Source: Enterobacter sp. JUb54
GTDB lineage: Bacteria > Pseudomonadota > Gammaproteobacteria > Enterobacterales > Enterobacteriaceae
Direction: 5' to 3'
NCBI RefSeq assembly: GCF_014298075.1
Contig: NZ_CP060418.1
Location: forward strand, 682,001 to 746,000
Length of the DNA stretch: 64,000 nucleotides
The position numbers and the translations under genes were made by a program. This document shows, piece by piece, positions 20,170 to 30,080 of this stretch. Under the pieces are notes generated by a model. The model worked only from the letters and a program-made list of their open reading frames with translations. It did not search any database and was not told the origin of the DNA. Each line of letters starts with the position of its first letter. Positions within the stretch are counted from its first letter, which is position 1.

Positions 20170-20295
20170 CCTGGCCTTACTCAATTTGCTGTTTATCACC
20201 CGCCGAAGTGCGGTGATATTCCGAAGACTAAAAGGCATGTTATAGTCACTGTTATATTGAGGCAAGTGACCACGGGTCTAATTCCGAGTAAAACT

Positions 20296-20574
20296 ATGTT
20301 TTGTGTGATCTATCGAAGTGCCAAACGCGATCAAACCTATTTATATGTCGAAAAAAAGGACGATTTCTCTCGCGTTCCTGCTGAACTGCTTTCGAGCTTC
20401 GGTACGCCGCAACTGACCATGCTGTTACCGCTTGACGGGCGTAAGCAGCTCGTCGGCGCTGACCTGGAAAAAGTCAAACAGGCGCTAACCGATCAGGGCT
20501 ATTATCTGCAACTTCCTCCTCCGACTGAAAATCTACTGAAGAAACACCTGGCGGAACAGGGGAATATTCCCTAA
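20296..20574 (+). CDS. ycgL: YcgL-domain protein
   Basis: Small cytoplasmic YcgL-domain protein of unknown function, 92 residues from this start. The core is [28 protein letters not shown] followed by [11 protein letters not shown] and [10 protein letters not shown]. The frame is open 13 codons upstream to an ATG at 20257, and E. coli annotation uses a longer N-terminus, so the start is uncertain; neither ATG has a strong ribosome site. It is divergent from minC. Confidence 0.85.
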   Translation: MFCVIYRSAKRDQTYLYVEKKDDFSRVPAELLSSFGTPQLTMLLPLDGRKQLVGADLEKVKQALTDQGYYLQLPPPTENLLKKHLAEQGNIP

Positions 20575-20576
20575 AT

Positions 20577-20691
20577 AATTCGAGTTGCTTGTAGGCGGCA
20601 AGGCCGTAAATCCTCAGGAGCTTACTCAGGTAAGTGACTGGGGTGAACGGGTATAGTCAACACCCAGGCAACTTGAAGTATGACGGGTATA
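20577..20691. repeat. ERIC repeat element
   Basis: The stretch contains the ERIC core: CTCAGGAGCTTAC, then GTAAGTGACTGGGGTGAACG (20631-20650), close to the ERIC consensus. Terminal segments gagttgc near the left end and gcaacttgaagtatgac near the right end are the element's inverted ends. At about 115 bases it is near the typical 127. It lies between ycgL and ycgM and is transcribed with them if there is read-through. Confidence 0.88.
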
Positions 20692-20719
20692 AATCTGATT
20701 AACCCACTGAGGGGAAATA

Positions 20720-21379
20720 ATGTACCAACATCATAACTGGCAGGGAGCATTACTGGATTATCCGGTAAGCAAAGTGGTTTGTGTGGGCAGTAACTATGCC
20801 AACCACATCAAGGAAATGGGCAGTGTCATGCCGGAAGAACCGGTGCTGTTTATTAAACCTGAGACGGCGCTATGCGATATCCGTCAGCCGCTGGTGCTCC
20901 CTGAAGGTTTAGGTTCGGTGCACCATGAAGTGGAACTGGCGGTGCTGATTGGCGGTACGCTTCGCCAGGCAACGGACGATCACGTGCTGAAGGCGATCGC
21001 CGGCTACGGCGTCGCGCTGGATCTGACGCTGCGCGACCTGCAGGGCAAAATGAAAAAAGCGGGTCAGCCGTGGGAAAAGGCCAAGGGCTTTGATAACTCT
21101 TGTCCGGTTTCTGGTTTTATCCCCGCGGCGGAGTTTCACGCCGACCCGCAAAATACGGCATTGAGTCTGAAAGTGAACGGCGAGATTCGCCAGCAGGGGA
21201 CCACGGCGGATATGATCCATAAAATCGTGCCGCTGATCGCCTACATGTCGCGTTTCTTTACCCTGAAAGCCGGAGACATCATCCTGACCGGGACGCCAGA
21301 AGGCGTTGGCCCGCTCAGCAACGGTGATGAACTGGAAGTGGGTTTCAACGGGCTTACGCTCTCTACCCGCGTGCTGTAA
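20720..21379 (+). CDS. ycgM: YcgM, fumarylacetoacetate hydrolase-family enzyme
   Basis: FAH-superfamily enzyme of 219 residues, the E. coli length. Family marks are [15 protein letters not shown], the metal-binding acidic residues in [12 protein letters not shown], and the C-terminal [15 protein letters not shown]. Relatives act on acylpyruvates or oxaloacetate (hydrolysis, decarboxylation or tautomerisation); the exact substrate of YcgM cannot be read from sequence. GAGGGGAAATA precedes the ATG. It follows the ERIC element and precedes ycgN in the same direction. Confidence 0.92.
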   Translation: MYQHHNWQGALLDYPVSKVVCVGSNYANHIKEMGSVMPEEPVLFIKPETALCDIRQPLVLPEGLGSVHHEVELAVLIGGTLRQATDDHVLKAIAGYGVALDLTLRDLQGKMKKAGQPWEKAKGFDNSCPVSGFIPAAEFHADPQNTALSLKVNGEIRQQGTTADMIHKIVPLIAYMSRFFTLKAGDIILTGTPEGVGPLSNGDELEVGFNGLTLSTRVL

Positions 21380-21474
21380 CGTCCTCTTGCCGCCTTCACG
21401 GGCGGCAAAACTTGCATCAGTGTGCCAGACTGGTTATAAGGTGCACCCTGAATTGCAATGACGGACATCCCCCT

Positions 21475-21921
21475 ATGAGCGAACAACCTTTCTGGCAGCA
21501 CAAGACACTTGATGAAATGACCGACGCGGAGTGGGAATCTCTGTGTGACGGCTGCGGACAGTGCTGCCTGCATAAGCTGATGGATGAGGATACCGATGAA
21601 ATATATTTCACCAACGTTGCCTGCCGTCAGTTAAATATCAAAACCTGCCAGTGTCGCAACTATGAGCGACGCTTCGAGTATGAACCCGACTGTATTAAGC
21701 TGACGCGCGACAATCTGCCGACATTCGAATGGCTGCCGCCGACCTGCGCCTACCGTTTGCTGGCTGAAGGGAAACCGCTGCCGCACTGGCACCCGCTGCT
21801 GAGCGGCTCGAAGGCAGCGATGCATGGCGAGCGTATCTCGGTGCGGCATATCGCGGTAAAAGAAGAGACCGTGCGCGACTGGCAGGATCATATCCTGAAT
21901 AAGCCTGACTGGGCGCAGTAG
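21475..21921 (+). CDS. ycgN: YcgN, UPF0260 cysteine-cluster protein
   Basis: A 148-residue soluble protein of unknown function in the YkgJ/zinc- or iron-chelating-like cysteine-cluster family. Conserved cysteines lie in [41 protein letters not shown] and PTCAYRL, suggesting a bound metal or Fe-S centre (inference). The ATG at 21475 gives [15 protein letters not shown], matching E. coli; the frame remains open further upstream but with no family similarity. Likely cotranscribed with ycgM. Confidence 0.88.
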   Translation: MSEQPFWQHKTLDEMTDAEWESLCDGCGQCCLHKLMDEDTDEIYFTNVACRQLNIKTCQCRNYERRFEYEPDCIKLTRDNLPTFEWLPPTCAYRLLAEGKPLPHWHPLLSGSKAAMHGERISVRHIAVKEETVRDWQDHILNKPDWAQ

Positions 21922-21930
21922 GGTGCACTG

Positions 21931-22275
21931 TTAGTTTTTCTTCGCGTGGAACAGCCCGCTTTCACCGTCGGCATCATCTTCGACCCAAAAGTTAATATTG
22001 AACTGTGCATCATCGCTTAGCTCGATACGGTGCCAGTATTGCGGCGGGCTGGTCGCGAACTGACCGGCATTGATGACCACTTTCGCCTCTGGCTCAGTTG
22101 CCTGCTCATTGGCGAAACCGTAATAGGTTACCGTCCCCTCCATTACGCATAGCTGACCGAAAACACCCGCAGCGGTGTTGTGATGTGTCAGCAGGGCGGC
22201 AGGAACATTTTGTTTGGTAAAGAATGGGGTGGAGCGTTTTACTTTCCAGTTAGCGGGAATACGCAAATGAGACAT
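21931..22275 (-). CDS. DUF1971 (YeaR-like) cupin-type protein
   Basis: A 114-residue protein resembling E. coli YeaR. Shared segments are KVKRSTPFFTKQNVPAALLTHHN, CVMEGTVTYYGFANE and AGQFATSPPQYWHRIEL, consistent with a small beta-sandwich that may bind a ligand or metal. Function is unknown; E. coli yeaR responds to nitrate and nitric oxide. The second of two adjacent ATG codons (22273-22275) is preferred, with AAGGAG six bases upstream; a longer frame to 22320 would run into the operator at 22301-22323. Convergent with ycgN. Confidence 0.85.
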   Translation of the reverse strand: MSHLRIPANWKVKRSTPFFTKQNVPAALLTHHNTAAGVFGQLCVMEGTVTYYGFANEQATEPEAKVVINAGQFATSPPQYWHRIELSDDAQFNINFWVEDDADGESGLFHAKKN

Positions 22276-22300
22276 CATGTGCTCCTTAGTTAACGCATAT

Positions 22301-22323
22301 AAGATGTATTTAATATGCATCTT
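22301..22323. promoter_or_regulatory. NsrR operator upstream of the DUF1971 gene
   Basis: AAGATGTATTT and ATATGCATCTT are 11-base arms around one base, with 9 of 11 pairs complementary. This is the 11-1-11 architecture and sequence of the NsrR nitric-oxide repressor operator (AAGATGCATTT type). It lies 26-48 bases upstream of the chosen ATG, where it would overlap the promoter. Confidence 0.85.
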
Positions 22324-22349
22324 TAAGGTTGTGGGGTCAACTTACGAGC

Positions 22350-22376
22350 AAAAAAAAACGCTCCCGAAGGAGCGCT
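22350..22376 (-). terminator. Terminator of dsbB
   Basis: Arms cgctcc (22359-22364) and ggagcg (22369-22374) with a cgaa loop; on the minus strand a run of nine T follows. It lies 17 bases after the dsbB stop. Confidence 0.9.
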
Positions 22377-22392
22377 TTATCAGCAATTGGGC

Positions 22393-22923
22393 TTAGCGGC
22401 CGAAGAGATCGCGTTTTTTCGGTTTAAAAGGCTGAGCAATCAGGACCAGTACGCCTACGATCAGGTAGGCGGCGAAGATCCCCACCAGCCACTGCGGCAT
22501 CTCGAGGGTCAGAAACTCCCACTGACGAACGGAGCAGTCACCGCTGGCGACGAACATCTGCGGTATCCACTTATCCAGCGGCAGCCACGTCGGGAAGCGG
22601 GCGGCGAAATCACAGGTCTGGAACGGGGAAGGGTGCAGTTGGATCATGGTGTGCTCCCATGCCAGTTGCAGGCCCCGCAGCGCGCTGTACAGCCAGATAA
22701 CCAACGCCACATAACGCAGCGGTGTTTTCGGCGCGATAGCACCGACAATCCCGGCGCCCATAATGCCCAACAGCGCGCAGCGTTCATAAATACACATTAC
22801 GCAAGGTTGCAGCAACATCACGTGCTGGAACCACAACGCGACTAGCTCAAGAACGAACGCGGTTAACGCCATCAGGAGCCAGGCTCCGCGTCCTCTTGAG
22901 CACTGGTTTAAATATCGCAACAT
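22393..22923 (-). CDS. dsbB: DsbB, quinone-linked oxidant of DsbA
   Basis: Four-helix inner-membrane protein of 176 residues that reoxidises DsbA and passes electrons to quinones. The first periplasmic loop holds the redox pair in [11 protein letters not shown]; the second loop holds the other pair, one Cys in [10 protein letters not shown] and one in SGDCSVRQW. Length matches E. coli. It is read in the same direction as nhaB, 133 bases downstream of it, as in E. coli. Confidence 0.97.
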   Translation of the reverse strand: MLRYLNQCSRGRGAWLLMALTAFVLELVALWFQHVMLLQPCVMCIYERCALLGIMGAGIVGAIAPKTPLRYVALVIWLYSALRGLQLAWEHTMIQLHPSPFQTCDFAARFPTWLPLDKWIPQMFVASGDCSVRQWEFLTLEMPQWLVGIFAAYLIVGVLVLIAQPFKPKKRDLFGR

Positions 22924-23056
22924 ATGTCATTTCCCTGGAACATGCTAAATCATGGCAGTGTAAACGAAAACCGAACCGACGCCAGCAGCTAGCCCGAAAT
23001 TAATACGAAAAGAATCGTAGCCATTTGTCTCAATGCGGCAAATGGCCTGTCGGGTC

Positions 23057-24607
23057 TTAAGGAAGTACCGGCGTGACGATCCACTGGTGATCGAGCATCC
23101 ACTGGGTCACCGGCATCAGGGTGAATTCAACACACAGCAGCCCCACCAGCGTCATCACAACGGTGTAAGGCAGCGCCATCCACACCATCCGGCCGTAGGA
23201 GAGGCGAATCAGCGGCGCCAGGGCGGAGGTCAGCAGGAACAGAAATGCTGCCTGACCATTCGGCGTCGCCACCGAAGGCAGGTTGGTGCCGGTATTAATC
23301 GCCACCGCCAGCAGTTCAAACTGCGGCAGGCTGATCACGCCGTGCTGCAGCGCGGTTTTGGCTTCGTTGATGTACACTGTCCCGACGAAGACGTTATCGG
23401 AAATGGACGACAGCAGGCCGTTGAACAGGTAGAACAGCGACAGCTGGGCGTGAGGCGACGCCTGAAGGACAAACTGAATCACCGGCGTAAAGAGATGCTG
23501 GTCGATAATCACCGCCACCACCGCGAAAAATACGGTCAGCAGGGCGGTGAACGGCAGCGCCTCGGTAAAGGCTTTGCCAATGGCGTGCTCATCGGTGATG
23601 CCGGTCAGGCTGGTTGCCAGAATGATCACCGACAGCCCTACCAGGCCCACTTCCGCCAGGTGCATCGCCAGAGCAAACACCAGCCAGATACCGATAATCC
23701 CCTGGGCAATCAGGCGCAGGCGGTCCTGGCGAGTGCGTTGCTGGGTGCTGCGATCGTCAAAATCTTGCAGCACCTTACGCGCCGCCGGCGGCAGCGGCTC
23801 GCCGTAGCCGAACAGCTTCCATTTTTCCAGCAGCAGACAGGTCAGCAGGCCGCAGATCATCACCGGCAGCGTCACCGGGGACATGCGTAAAAAGAACTCG
23901 CCGAAGTGCCAGCCTGCCGCTTTGGCAATAATCAGGTTTTGCGGCTCTCCGACCATGGTCATCACGCCGCCCAGGGCGGTACCAACGCCGGCATGCATCA
24001 TCAGGCTGCGCAGAAAACCACGGAACTGCTCCAGCACGTCGCGATAGTGCTGGTCGATATGGCTGTCGTCCAGCATATCGTTATCATCCGGACGCGCGGA
24101 AGCCACGCGATGGTAGATGCCATAGAAGCCGACCGCGACGCTTATCACCACCGCCACGACGGTTAACGCATCAAGGAAAGCGGAGAGGAAAGCCGCCGCC
24201 AGACAAAACGCCAGCGACAGCAGCATCTTGCTCCGAATGCCTAGCAGCAAACGGGTAAAGATAAACAGCAGCAGCTGTTTCATGAAGTAGATACCCGCCA
24301 CCATAAACATCAGCAGCAGCAGCACCTCAAGGTTACTGGCGATCTCGTCCCGGATATGTTCGGGGCTGGTCATGCCGATAAACACGGCTTCAATCGCCAG
24401 CAGGCCGCCCGGCAGCAGCGGGTAGCACTTCAGCGCCATCGCGAGAGTGAAGATAAACTCAACCACCAACATCCACCCGGCAATGAAAGGGTCGAAATAA
24501 AAGGCCAGCGGGTTGATGAGTAAAACGATCAGTAACGTTAGTTTATACCAGTCCGGTGACTGGCCAAGAAAATTGCGCCATAGTGCGCGGCCGTACGATA
24601 TTTCCAC
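23057..24607 (-). CDS. nhaB: NhaB Na+/H+ antiporter
   Basis: Inner-membrane sodium/proton antiporter of 516 residues with about twelve hydrophobic segments. Family stretches include [62 protein letters not shown] and [20 protein letters not shown]. The GTG at 24605-24607 gives [15 protein letters not shown], the E. coli N-terminus, and has AGGA eight bases upstream; the ATG 14 codons earlier is discarded. Divergent from fadR. Confidence 0.96.
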   Translation of the reverse strand: MEISYGRALWRNFLGQSPDWYKLTLLIVLLINPLAFYFDPFIAGWMLVVEFIFTLAMALKCYPLLPGGLLAIEAVFIGMTSPEHIRDEIASNLEVLLLLMFMVAGIYFMKQLLLFIFTRLLLGIRSKMLLSLAFCLAAAFLSAFLDALTVVAVVISVAVGFYGIYHRVASARPDDNDMLDDSHIDQHYRDVLEQFRGFLRSLMMHAGVGTALGGVMTMVGEPQNLIIAKAAGWHFGEFFLRMSPVTLPVMICGLLTCLLLEKWKLFGYGEPLPPAARKVLQDFDDRSTQQRTRQDRLRLIAQGIIGIWLVFALAMHLAEVGLVGLSVIILATSLTGITDEHAIGKAFTEALPFTALLTVFFAVVAVIIDQHLFTPVIQFVLQASPHAQLSLFYLFNGLLSSISDNVFVGTVYINEAKTALQHGVISLPQFELLAVAINTGTNLPSVATPNGQAAFLFLLTSALAPLIRLSYGRMVWMALPYTVVMTLVGLLCVEFTLMPVTQWMLDHQWIVTPVLP

Positions 24608-24846
24608 GACAGATATCCTTCCCGTCAATTTAATGACATGATTTTGCACGTAACTATGTGCAAGATTACCAGTTGAGCAAAATGAGAAGCAACTTTCTTC
24701 GCCTCGCGTTGTGGGAATGCATTCTGTGACGGAAAGCGGAAAATGAAACAGCGAACCCTTTTTAATTACCTCGCGGCGCTATCTGCTCTATAACGGCTCT
24801 GGTATGATGAGTAGAATTTGCAACGCTGTGTAATGGAAATCTAACT

Positions 24847-25566
24847 ATGGTCATTAAGGCGCAAAGCCCTGCGGGTTTCGCGGAAGAGTACATTATTGAG
24901 AGTATCTGGAATAATCGTTTCCCCCCAGGCACCATCCTCCCTGCTGAACGTGAACTTTCTGAACTGATCGGTGTAACCCGCACGACCTTACGCGAAGTGT
25001 TGCAGCGTCTGGCCCGTGACGGCTGGTTAACCATCCAGCACGGTAAGCCGACGAAGGTGAACAATTTCTGGGAAACGTCCGGGCTGAATATCCTCGAAAC
25101 TCTGGCGCGTCTTGATCATGACAGCGTTCCGCAGCTGATTGATAATCTGCTGTCGGTGCGAACCAACATCTCCACCATTTTCATCCGTACCGCCTTCCGC
25201 CAGCATCCTGAAGATGCGCTGAAAGTGCTCGCCAGCGCGCGTGAGGTCGAAGACCACGCTGACGCGTTTGCAGACCTGGACTACAACATTTTCCGCGGCC
25301 TGGCGTTTGCCTCTGGCAACCCGATCTACGGCCTGATCATCAACGGGATGAAAGGCCTGTATACCCGCATCGGCCGCCACTATTTTGCCAACCCGGAAGC
25401 CCGCAGCCTGGCGCTCGGTTTCTACCACCAGTTGACAAAAGTGTGTGAAGAAGGACAGCACGAGCAGGTTTACGAAATCGTCCGTCGCTACGGGCATGAC
25501 AGCGGCGAAATCTGGCATCGGATGCAGAAAACCATGCCGGGCGATCTCGTGATCGGCATGCGCTAA
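24847..25566 (+). CDS. fadR: FadR, fatty-acid metabolism regulator
   Basis: GntR-family transcription factor of 239 residues that represses beta-oxidation genes and activates unsaturated fatty-acid synthesis; long-chain acyl-CoA releases it from DNA. The N-terminal winged helix contains [30 protein letters not shown], and the C-terminal all-helical ligand domain matches E. coli FadR. fadD, a classical target, is in this window with a plausible operator. Followed by its own terminator. Confidence 0.97.
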   Translation: MVIKAQSPAGFAEEYIIESIWNNRFPPGTILPAERELSELIGVTRTTLREVLQRLARDGWLTIQHGKPTKVNNFWETSGLNILETLARLDHDSVPQLIDNLLSVRTNISTIFIRTAFRQHPEDALKVLASAREVEDHADAFADLDYNIFRGLAFASGNPIYGLIINGMKGLYTRIGRHYFANPEARSLALGFYHQLTKVCEEGQHEQVYEIVRRYGHDSGEIWHRMQKTMPGDLVIGMR

Positions 25567-25588
25567 CTGTCGCAGATTCCAGAATGAT

Positions 25589-25618
25589 AACGCCCGGCGA
25601 TGAACCGGGCGTTTTTGT
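25589..25618 (+). terminator. Terminator of fadR
   Basis: Arms aacgcccgg (25589-25597) and ccgggcgtt (25605-25613) followed by a T-rich tail. The convergent ycgB gene ends 19 bases further on. Confidence 0.9.
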
Positions 25619-25636
25619 TTGTTGCGTTAGCGCCTG

Positions 25637-27169
25637 TTACAGCGAATTCGGGCGCGGCGGGCTACGTTCCAGCAGTTCGATGCTGCCATCGGCATTTTGT
25701 TGCTCCAGCAGGATATCGAACCCCCACAGGCGATGAACGTGCTTGAGCACTTCCCGACGCCCCTTATCCAGCGGCGTGCGGTTATGCGGCACGTAGCGCA
25801 GCGTCAGGGAACGATCGCCACGCAGATCGACGCTCCAGACCTGAATATTTGGCTCCAGGTTACTGAGGTTGTACTGGGCGGACAGCTTCGACCGAATCTC
25901 CCGATATCCCTCCTCGTTGTGGATCGCGGAAATCTCCAGATAGTTGTTATGATCGTCATCCAGCACCGTAAAGAAGCGGAAATCACGCATAATTTTCGGT
26001 GACAGGAACTGACTGATAAAACTCTCATCTTTAAAATCGCGCATCGCAAAATGCAGCGTTTCCAGCCAGTCGGAACCGGCAATGTCCGGGAACCAGTAGC
26101 GGTCCTCTTCGGTCGGAGACTGGCAGATGCGTTTAATATCCTGGAACATGGCGAAGCCAAGCGCATACGGGTTAATCCCGTTATACCACTGGCTGTTATA
26201 GGGCGGCTGGAACACCACGTTGGTGTGGCTGTGTAGGAACTCCAGCATAAAGCGCTCGGTCACTTTCCCCTCATCATACAGATGGTTGAGGATGGTGTAG
26301 TGCCAGAAGGTCGCCCAGCCTTCGTTCATCACCTGGGTCTGCTTCTGCGGATAAAAATACTGGCTGACCTTACGCACAATACGCAGGATTTCACGCTGCC
26401 ACGGCTCCAGCAACGGCGCGTTCTTCTCCATAAAGTACAGCAGGTTTTCCTGCGGCTCTGACGGGTAGCGACGGGCGGATTCGATGGTCTTCTCTTCTTC
26501 GCGCTTCGGCAGGGTTCGCCACAGCATATTCACCTGACTCTGCAGATACTCTTCCCGGCTTTTCTGCCGCGCTTTCTCCTCCTGCAACGAGATTTTCTGC
26601 GGACGTTTGTAGCGATCGACGCCGTAGTTCATCAGGGCATGGCAGGAGTCGAGCAGCTTCTCGACCTCATCGACGCCATAGCGCTCTTCGCAGTCGGTAA
26701 TGTATTTGCGGGCAAAAATCAGGTAGTCAATGATGGAGCTGGCGTCGGTCCAGCTGCGGAACAGATAGTTATTTTTGAAGAAGGAGTTATGCCCGTAGCA
26801 GGCATGGGCCATCACCAGCGCCTGCATGGTAATGGTGTTCTCCTCCATCAGATAGGCGATGCAGGGGTTTGAGTTGATGACAATCTCATAGGCCAGGCCC
26901 TGCTGACCGTGCTTATAGGCCTGTTCGGTTTCGATAAATTTCTTGCCGAACGACCAGTGCGGGTAGTTGATGGGCATGCCGACGCTGGAGTAGGCGTCCA
27001 TCATCTGCTCGGAGGTAATGACTTCGATTTGGTGTGGATAGGTGTCGAGACGATACAGCTTCGCTACCCGGTCAACCTCGGCAAGGTAGGTTTCCAGCAG
27101 TTCAAAAGTCCAGTCGGGTCCATCGCTTAAACGAGTGGTGTCCCTGTTCATGGAATCAATCGTAGCCAT
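25637..27169 (-). CDS. ycgB: YcgB, SpoVR-family protein
   Basis: A 510-residue cytoplasmic protein of the SpoVR family, named after a Bacillus spore-cortex gene. It is nearly identical in length and sequence to E. coli YcgB: MATIDSMNRDTTRLSDGPDW at the start, then ACYGHNSFFKNNYLFRSWTDA and QVMNEGWATFWHYTILNHLYD, whose His and Glu residues are conserved in the family. Biochemical function is not established; in E. coli the gene is stationary-phase expressed. The ATG at 27167-27169 is chosen over one 38 codons upstream by family alignment. Confidence 0.93.
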   Translation of the reverse strand: MATIDSMNRDTTRLSDGPDWTFELLETYLAEVDRVAKLYRLDTYPHQIEVITSEQMMDAYSSVGMPINYPHWSFGKKFIETEQAYKHGQQGLAYEIVINSNPCIAYLMEENTITMQALVMAHACYGHNSFFKNNYLFRSWTDASSIIDYLIFARKYITDCEERYGVDEVEKLLDSCHALMNYGVDRYKRPQKISLQEEKARQKSREEYLQSQVNMLWRTLPKREEEKTIESARRYPSEPQENLLYFMEKNAPLLEPWQREILRIVRKVSQYFYPQKQTQVMNEGWATFWHYTILNHLYDEGKVTERFMLEFLHSHTNVVFQPPYNSQWYNGINPYALGFAMFQDIKRICQSPTEEDRYWFPDIAGSDWLETLHFAMRDFKDESFISQFLSPKIMRDFRFFTVLDDDHNNYLEISAIHNEEGYREIRSKLSAQYNLSNLEPNIQVWSVDLRGDRSLTLRYVPHNRTPLDKGRREVLKHVHRLWGFDILLEQQNADGSIELLERSPPRPNSL

Positions 27170-27490
27170 TAGCGCGCCCTCGTTGTAGGTGGCCCTCTCT
27201 GTACGGAGAGCCTCCCAATAAGCATAGAACACGGCATGACAAACTGCGCCTGCGGACAATTTCTTTTCTTCGCGATTTAGCAATCTTAAAGGCCTGATTG
27301 CGGCTTATTTGCAGAATATTATTCTGAGTAAAAATGAAGTGCAGCAGGAGATAGTAAATCCATAGTGGCAGGGCTGGTGCGGTGTGCTGTGAGATAAGTC
27401 ACCATAAATAAAGCGTATGTTGAATAATATTTTCAACTGAGTTATCAATTTGTAATCAGATGATTGTTCTTTAACTATTACGGAGTCGCT
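27170..27490. promoter_or_regulatory. Divergent ycgB / dadA control region with a CRP site
   Basis: The 321 bases are AT-rich and hold both promoters. TGTGA (27388-27392), six bases, then TCACC (27399-27403) is a near-consensus CRP site about 90 bases upstream of the dadA ATG. E. coli dadAX is controlled by CRP and Lrp; Lrp sites are too degenerate to call by eye. No further gene is seen. Confidence 0.7.
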
Positions 27491-28789
27491 ATGCGAGTCG
27501 TCATACTGGGAAGTGGGGTCGTTGGAGTAGCGAGTGCCTGGTATTTAAGCCAGGCGGGACACGAGGTGACGGTCATTGAACGCCAGCCAGGTGCGGCGGA
27601 AGAGACCAGCGCCGCCAATGCCGGGCAAATTTCTCCAGGCTATGCGGCACCGTGGGCAGCACCTGGCGTGCCGCTGAAGGCCATCAAATGGATGTTCCAG
27701 CGCCACGCGCCGCTGGCGATTGGCCTCGACGGTACGCAGTTCCAGCTGAAATGGATGTGGCAGATGCTGCGCAACTGCGATACCCGCCATTATATGGAGA
27801 ACAAAGGGCGAATGGTGCGTCTGGCAGAGTACAGCCGTGACTGCCTGAAAGCGCTGCGCGAAACGACCGGTATCCAGTATGAAGGTCGTCAGGGCGGCAC
27901 CCTGCAGCTGTTCCGTACCGAAAAACAGTATGAAAACGCCACCCGCGATATCGCGGTGCTGGAAGAGGCCGGGGTGCCGTATCAGCTGCTGGAGGCGAAA
28001 CGCCTGCTGGAAGTCGAACCGGCGCTGGCGGAAGTGAGCCACAAGCTTACCGGCGGCCTGCGTCTGCCGAATGATGAAACCGGCGACTGTCAGCTGTTTA
28101 CCACCCGGCTGGCAGCCATGGCGGAGCAGGCGGGCGTTACGTTCCGCTTTAATACTTCGGTTGATGCGCTGCTGTACGAAGGCGAGCAGATCGCCGGGGT
28201 AAAATGCGGCGATGAAATTATCAAAGGCGACGCCTACGTGATGGCCTTTGGCTCTTACTCCACCGCGATGCTGAAGGGGCTGGTGGATATTCCGGTCTAT
28301 CCGCTGAAGGGGTATTCCCTGACGATTCCGATCGCCGAGGAAGACGGGGCGCCAGTTTCGACTATCCTCGATGAGACATACAAAATCGCGATTACCCGCT
28401 TTGACCAACGCATCCGCGTCGGGGGCATGGCGGAAATCGTCGGTTTTAATAAAGAGCTGCTGAAACCGCGGCGTGAAACGCTGGAGATGGTCGTGCGCGA
28501 CCTGTTCCCGCGCGGCGGTCACGTCGAGCAGGCGACCTTCTGGACCGGGCTGCGCCCAATGACCCCAGACGGTACACCGGTCGTCGGGCGCACGCCGTAT
28601 AAGAATTTATGGCTGAATACCGGGCATGGCACCCTGGGCTGGACCATGGCCTGCGGTTCCGGGCAGCTGCTCAGTGATTTGATTTCCGGCCGCACGCCGG
28701 CCATTCCGTATGATGACCTTGCCGTTGCGCGTTACAGCCCTGGTTTCGTCCCGGCACGCGCGCAGCACCTGCACGGTGTGCATAACTAA
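27491..28789 (+). CDS. dadA: D-amino acid dehydrogenase
   Basis: FAD enzyme on the inner membrane that oxidises D-alanine and other D-amino acids to 2-oxo acids, feeding electrons to the respiratory chain. The 432 residues begin with the dinucleotide-binding motif [21 protein letters not shown] and contain the C-terminal FAD segment [20 protein letters not shown] and [16 protein letters not shown]. Length equals E. coli DadA. The ATG at 27491 is chosen over an upstream in-frame ATG lacking family similarity. Pairs with dadX, nine bases downstream, for L-alanine catabolism. Confidence 0.97.
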   Translation: MRVVILGSGVVGVASAWYLSQAGHEVTVIERQPGAAEETSAANAGQISPGYAAPWAAPGVPLKAIKWMFQRHAPLAIGLDGTQFQLKWMWQMLRNCDTRHYMENKGRMVRLAEYSRDCLKALRETTGIQYEGRQGGTLQLFRTEKQYENATRDIAVLEEAGVPYQLLEAKRLLEVEPALAEVSHKLTGGLRLPNDETGDCQLFTTRLAAMAEQAGVTFRFNTSVDALLYEGEQIAGVKCGDEIIKGDAYVMAFGSYSTAMLKGLVDIPVYPLKGYSLTIPIAEEDGAPVSTILDETYKIAITRFDQRIRVGGMAEIVGFNKELLKPRRETLEMVVRDLFPRGGHVEQATFWTGLRPMTPDGTPVVGRTPYKNLWLNTGHGTLGWTMACGSGQLLSDLISGRTPAIPYDDLAVARYSPGFVPARAQHLHGVHN

Positions 28790-28798
28790 GGAGTCTTC

Positions 28799-29869
28799 AT
28801 GTCCCGTCCCGTACTGGCCAGAATTGATGTGTCGGCCTTGCGACAGAATTTGCAGATTGTCCGGCGAGCGGCTCCTACCTCGCGCCTGTGGGCGGTGGTG
28901 AAAGCCAACGCCTATGGTCACGGGCTGTCGCGCGTGTGGAGCGCGCTCAGCGGTGCCGATGGTTTTGCGATGCTCAACCTCGAAGAGGCGATCCTGCTGC
29001 GTGAGCATGGCTGGAAAGGGCCGATTCTGATGCTGGAAGGGTTCTTCCACGCCGATGAACTGGCGCTGTTTGATAAGTACCGTCTGACCACCAGCGTTCA
29101 CAGCAACTGGCAAATCAAGGCGCTTCAGCAGGCGAAGCTGCACGCGCCGCTGGATATCTACGTCAAGGTGAACAGCGGCATGAATCGCCTCGGCTTTATG
29201 CCGGACCGCATCCATATCGTCTGGCAGCAGCTGCGGGCGCTGGGTAACGTCAGCGAAATGACGCTGATGTCGCATTTTGCCGATGCGGAAAATCCGCAGG
29301 GGATTGTTGAGCCGATGCGGCGCATCGAACAGGCAGCGGAGGGGCTGGACTGCCCGCGTTCGCTGTCCAACTCCGCGGCGACCTTGTGGCATCCGGAAGC
29401 TCATTTCGACTGGGTCAGACCGGGGATTGTGCTGTATGGCGCGTCTCCGTCCGGGCAGTGGCAGGACGTAGCCAACAGCGGCCTCAAGCCGGTGATGACC
29501 CTCAGCAGCGAAATCATTGCCGTGCAGAACCTGAAGGCGGGCGACGCGGTGGGTTACGGCGGTATCTACCGGGCCTCCGGCGAGCAGCGCATCGGGATTG
29601 TGGCCTGCGGTTATGCCGACGGCTATCCGCGCCTGGCGCCGGACAACACGCCGGTGCTGGTGGACGGCGTGCGCACCACCACGGTGGGGCGGATTTCGAT
29701 GGATATGCTGGCGGTGGATCTTACGCCCTGCCCGCAGGCCGGTATCGGCGCGCCGGTGGAGTTGTGGGGCAAAGAGATTAAAATTGACGATGTCGCCAGC
29801 GCCTGCGGCACCGTCGGCTACGAGTTAATGTGCGCGCTGGCCCCTCGCGTGCCGGTAGTGACAGGGTAA
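28799..29869 (+). CDS. dadX: Catabolic alanine racemase
   Basis: PLP enzyme of 356 residues that converts L-alanine to D-alanine, the substrate of DadA. The PLP-binding Lys lies in AVVKANAYGHG near residue 35; the second catalytic base, Tyr, is in GYGGIYRASGEQ; and GRISMDMLAVDL completes the alanine-racemase signature. TAAGGAG lies just upstream of the ATG, nine bases after dadA. Confidence 0.97.
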   Translation: MSRPVLARIDVSALRQNLQIVRRAAPTSRLWAVVKANAYGHGLSRVWSALSGADGFAMLNLEEAILLREHGWKGPILMLEGFFHADELALFDKYRLTTSVHSNWQIKALQQAKLHAPLDIYVKVNSGMNRLGFMPDRIHIVWQQLRALGNVSEMTLMSHFADAENPQGIVEPMRRIEQAAEGLDCPRSLSNSAATLWHPEAHFDWVRPGIVLYGASPSGQWQDVANSGLKPVMTLSSEIIAVQNLKAGDAVGYGGIYRASGEQRIGIVACGYADGYPRLAPDNTPVLVDGVRTTTVGRISMDMLAVDLTPCPQAGIGAPVELWGKEIKIDDVASACGTVGYELMCALAPRVPVVTG

Positions 29870-29900
29870 CTTCCCCTAAGACGGCGCCTCCGTCGAACGT

Positions 29901-29934
29901 ATATACCCAAGCAACTTGAAGGATGAAGGGTATA
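29901..29934. repeat. Short ERIC-end-like palindrome
   Basis: tataccc and gggtata enclose gcaacttgaaggatgaa, closely matching the right end of the ERIC copy at 20577-20691. It looks like an ERIC remnant that has lost its centre. It lies in the 210-base gap after dadX. Confidence 0.5.
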
Positions 29935-30080
29935 AGCCAGAATTTCAACCGGTTGCTGACATTCTGGCTTTTCCATTACTCCAGCCAAAAAAACAACTCA
30001 TCAGGCCCGCCAACTGGCAAGAATGCCCATGACATGACTACAATGCACGTGCAAACAGCGTCGATTATGGGATAGCAATA

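Noticed and set aside
20257-20295. Longer N-terminus for ycgL from the ATG at 20257
   Set aside because: The extra residues do not resemble the family and no ribosome site precedes them, though the start remains uncertain.
27545-28522. 325-codon open frame antisense to dadA
   Set aside because: Wholly inside a confidently identified gene, composition typical of an antisense shadow, no recognisable domain.
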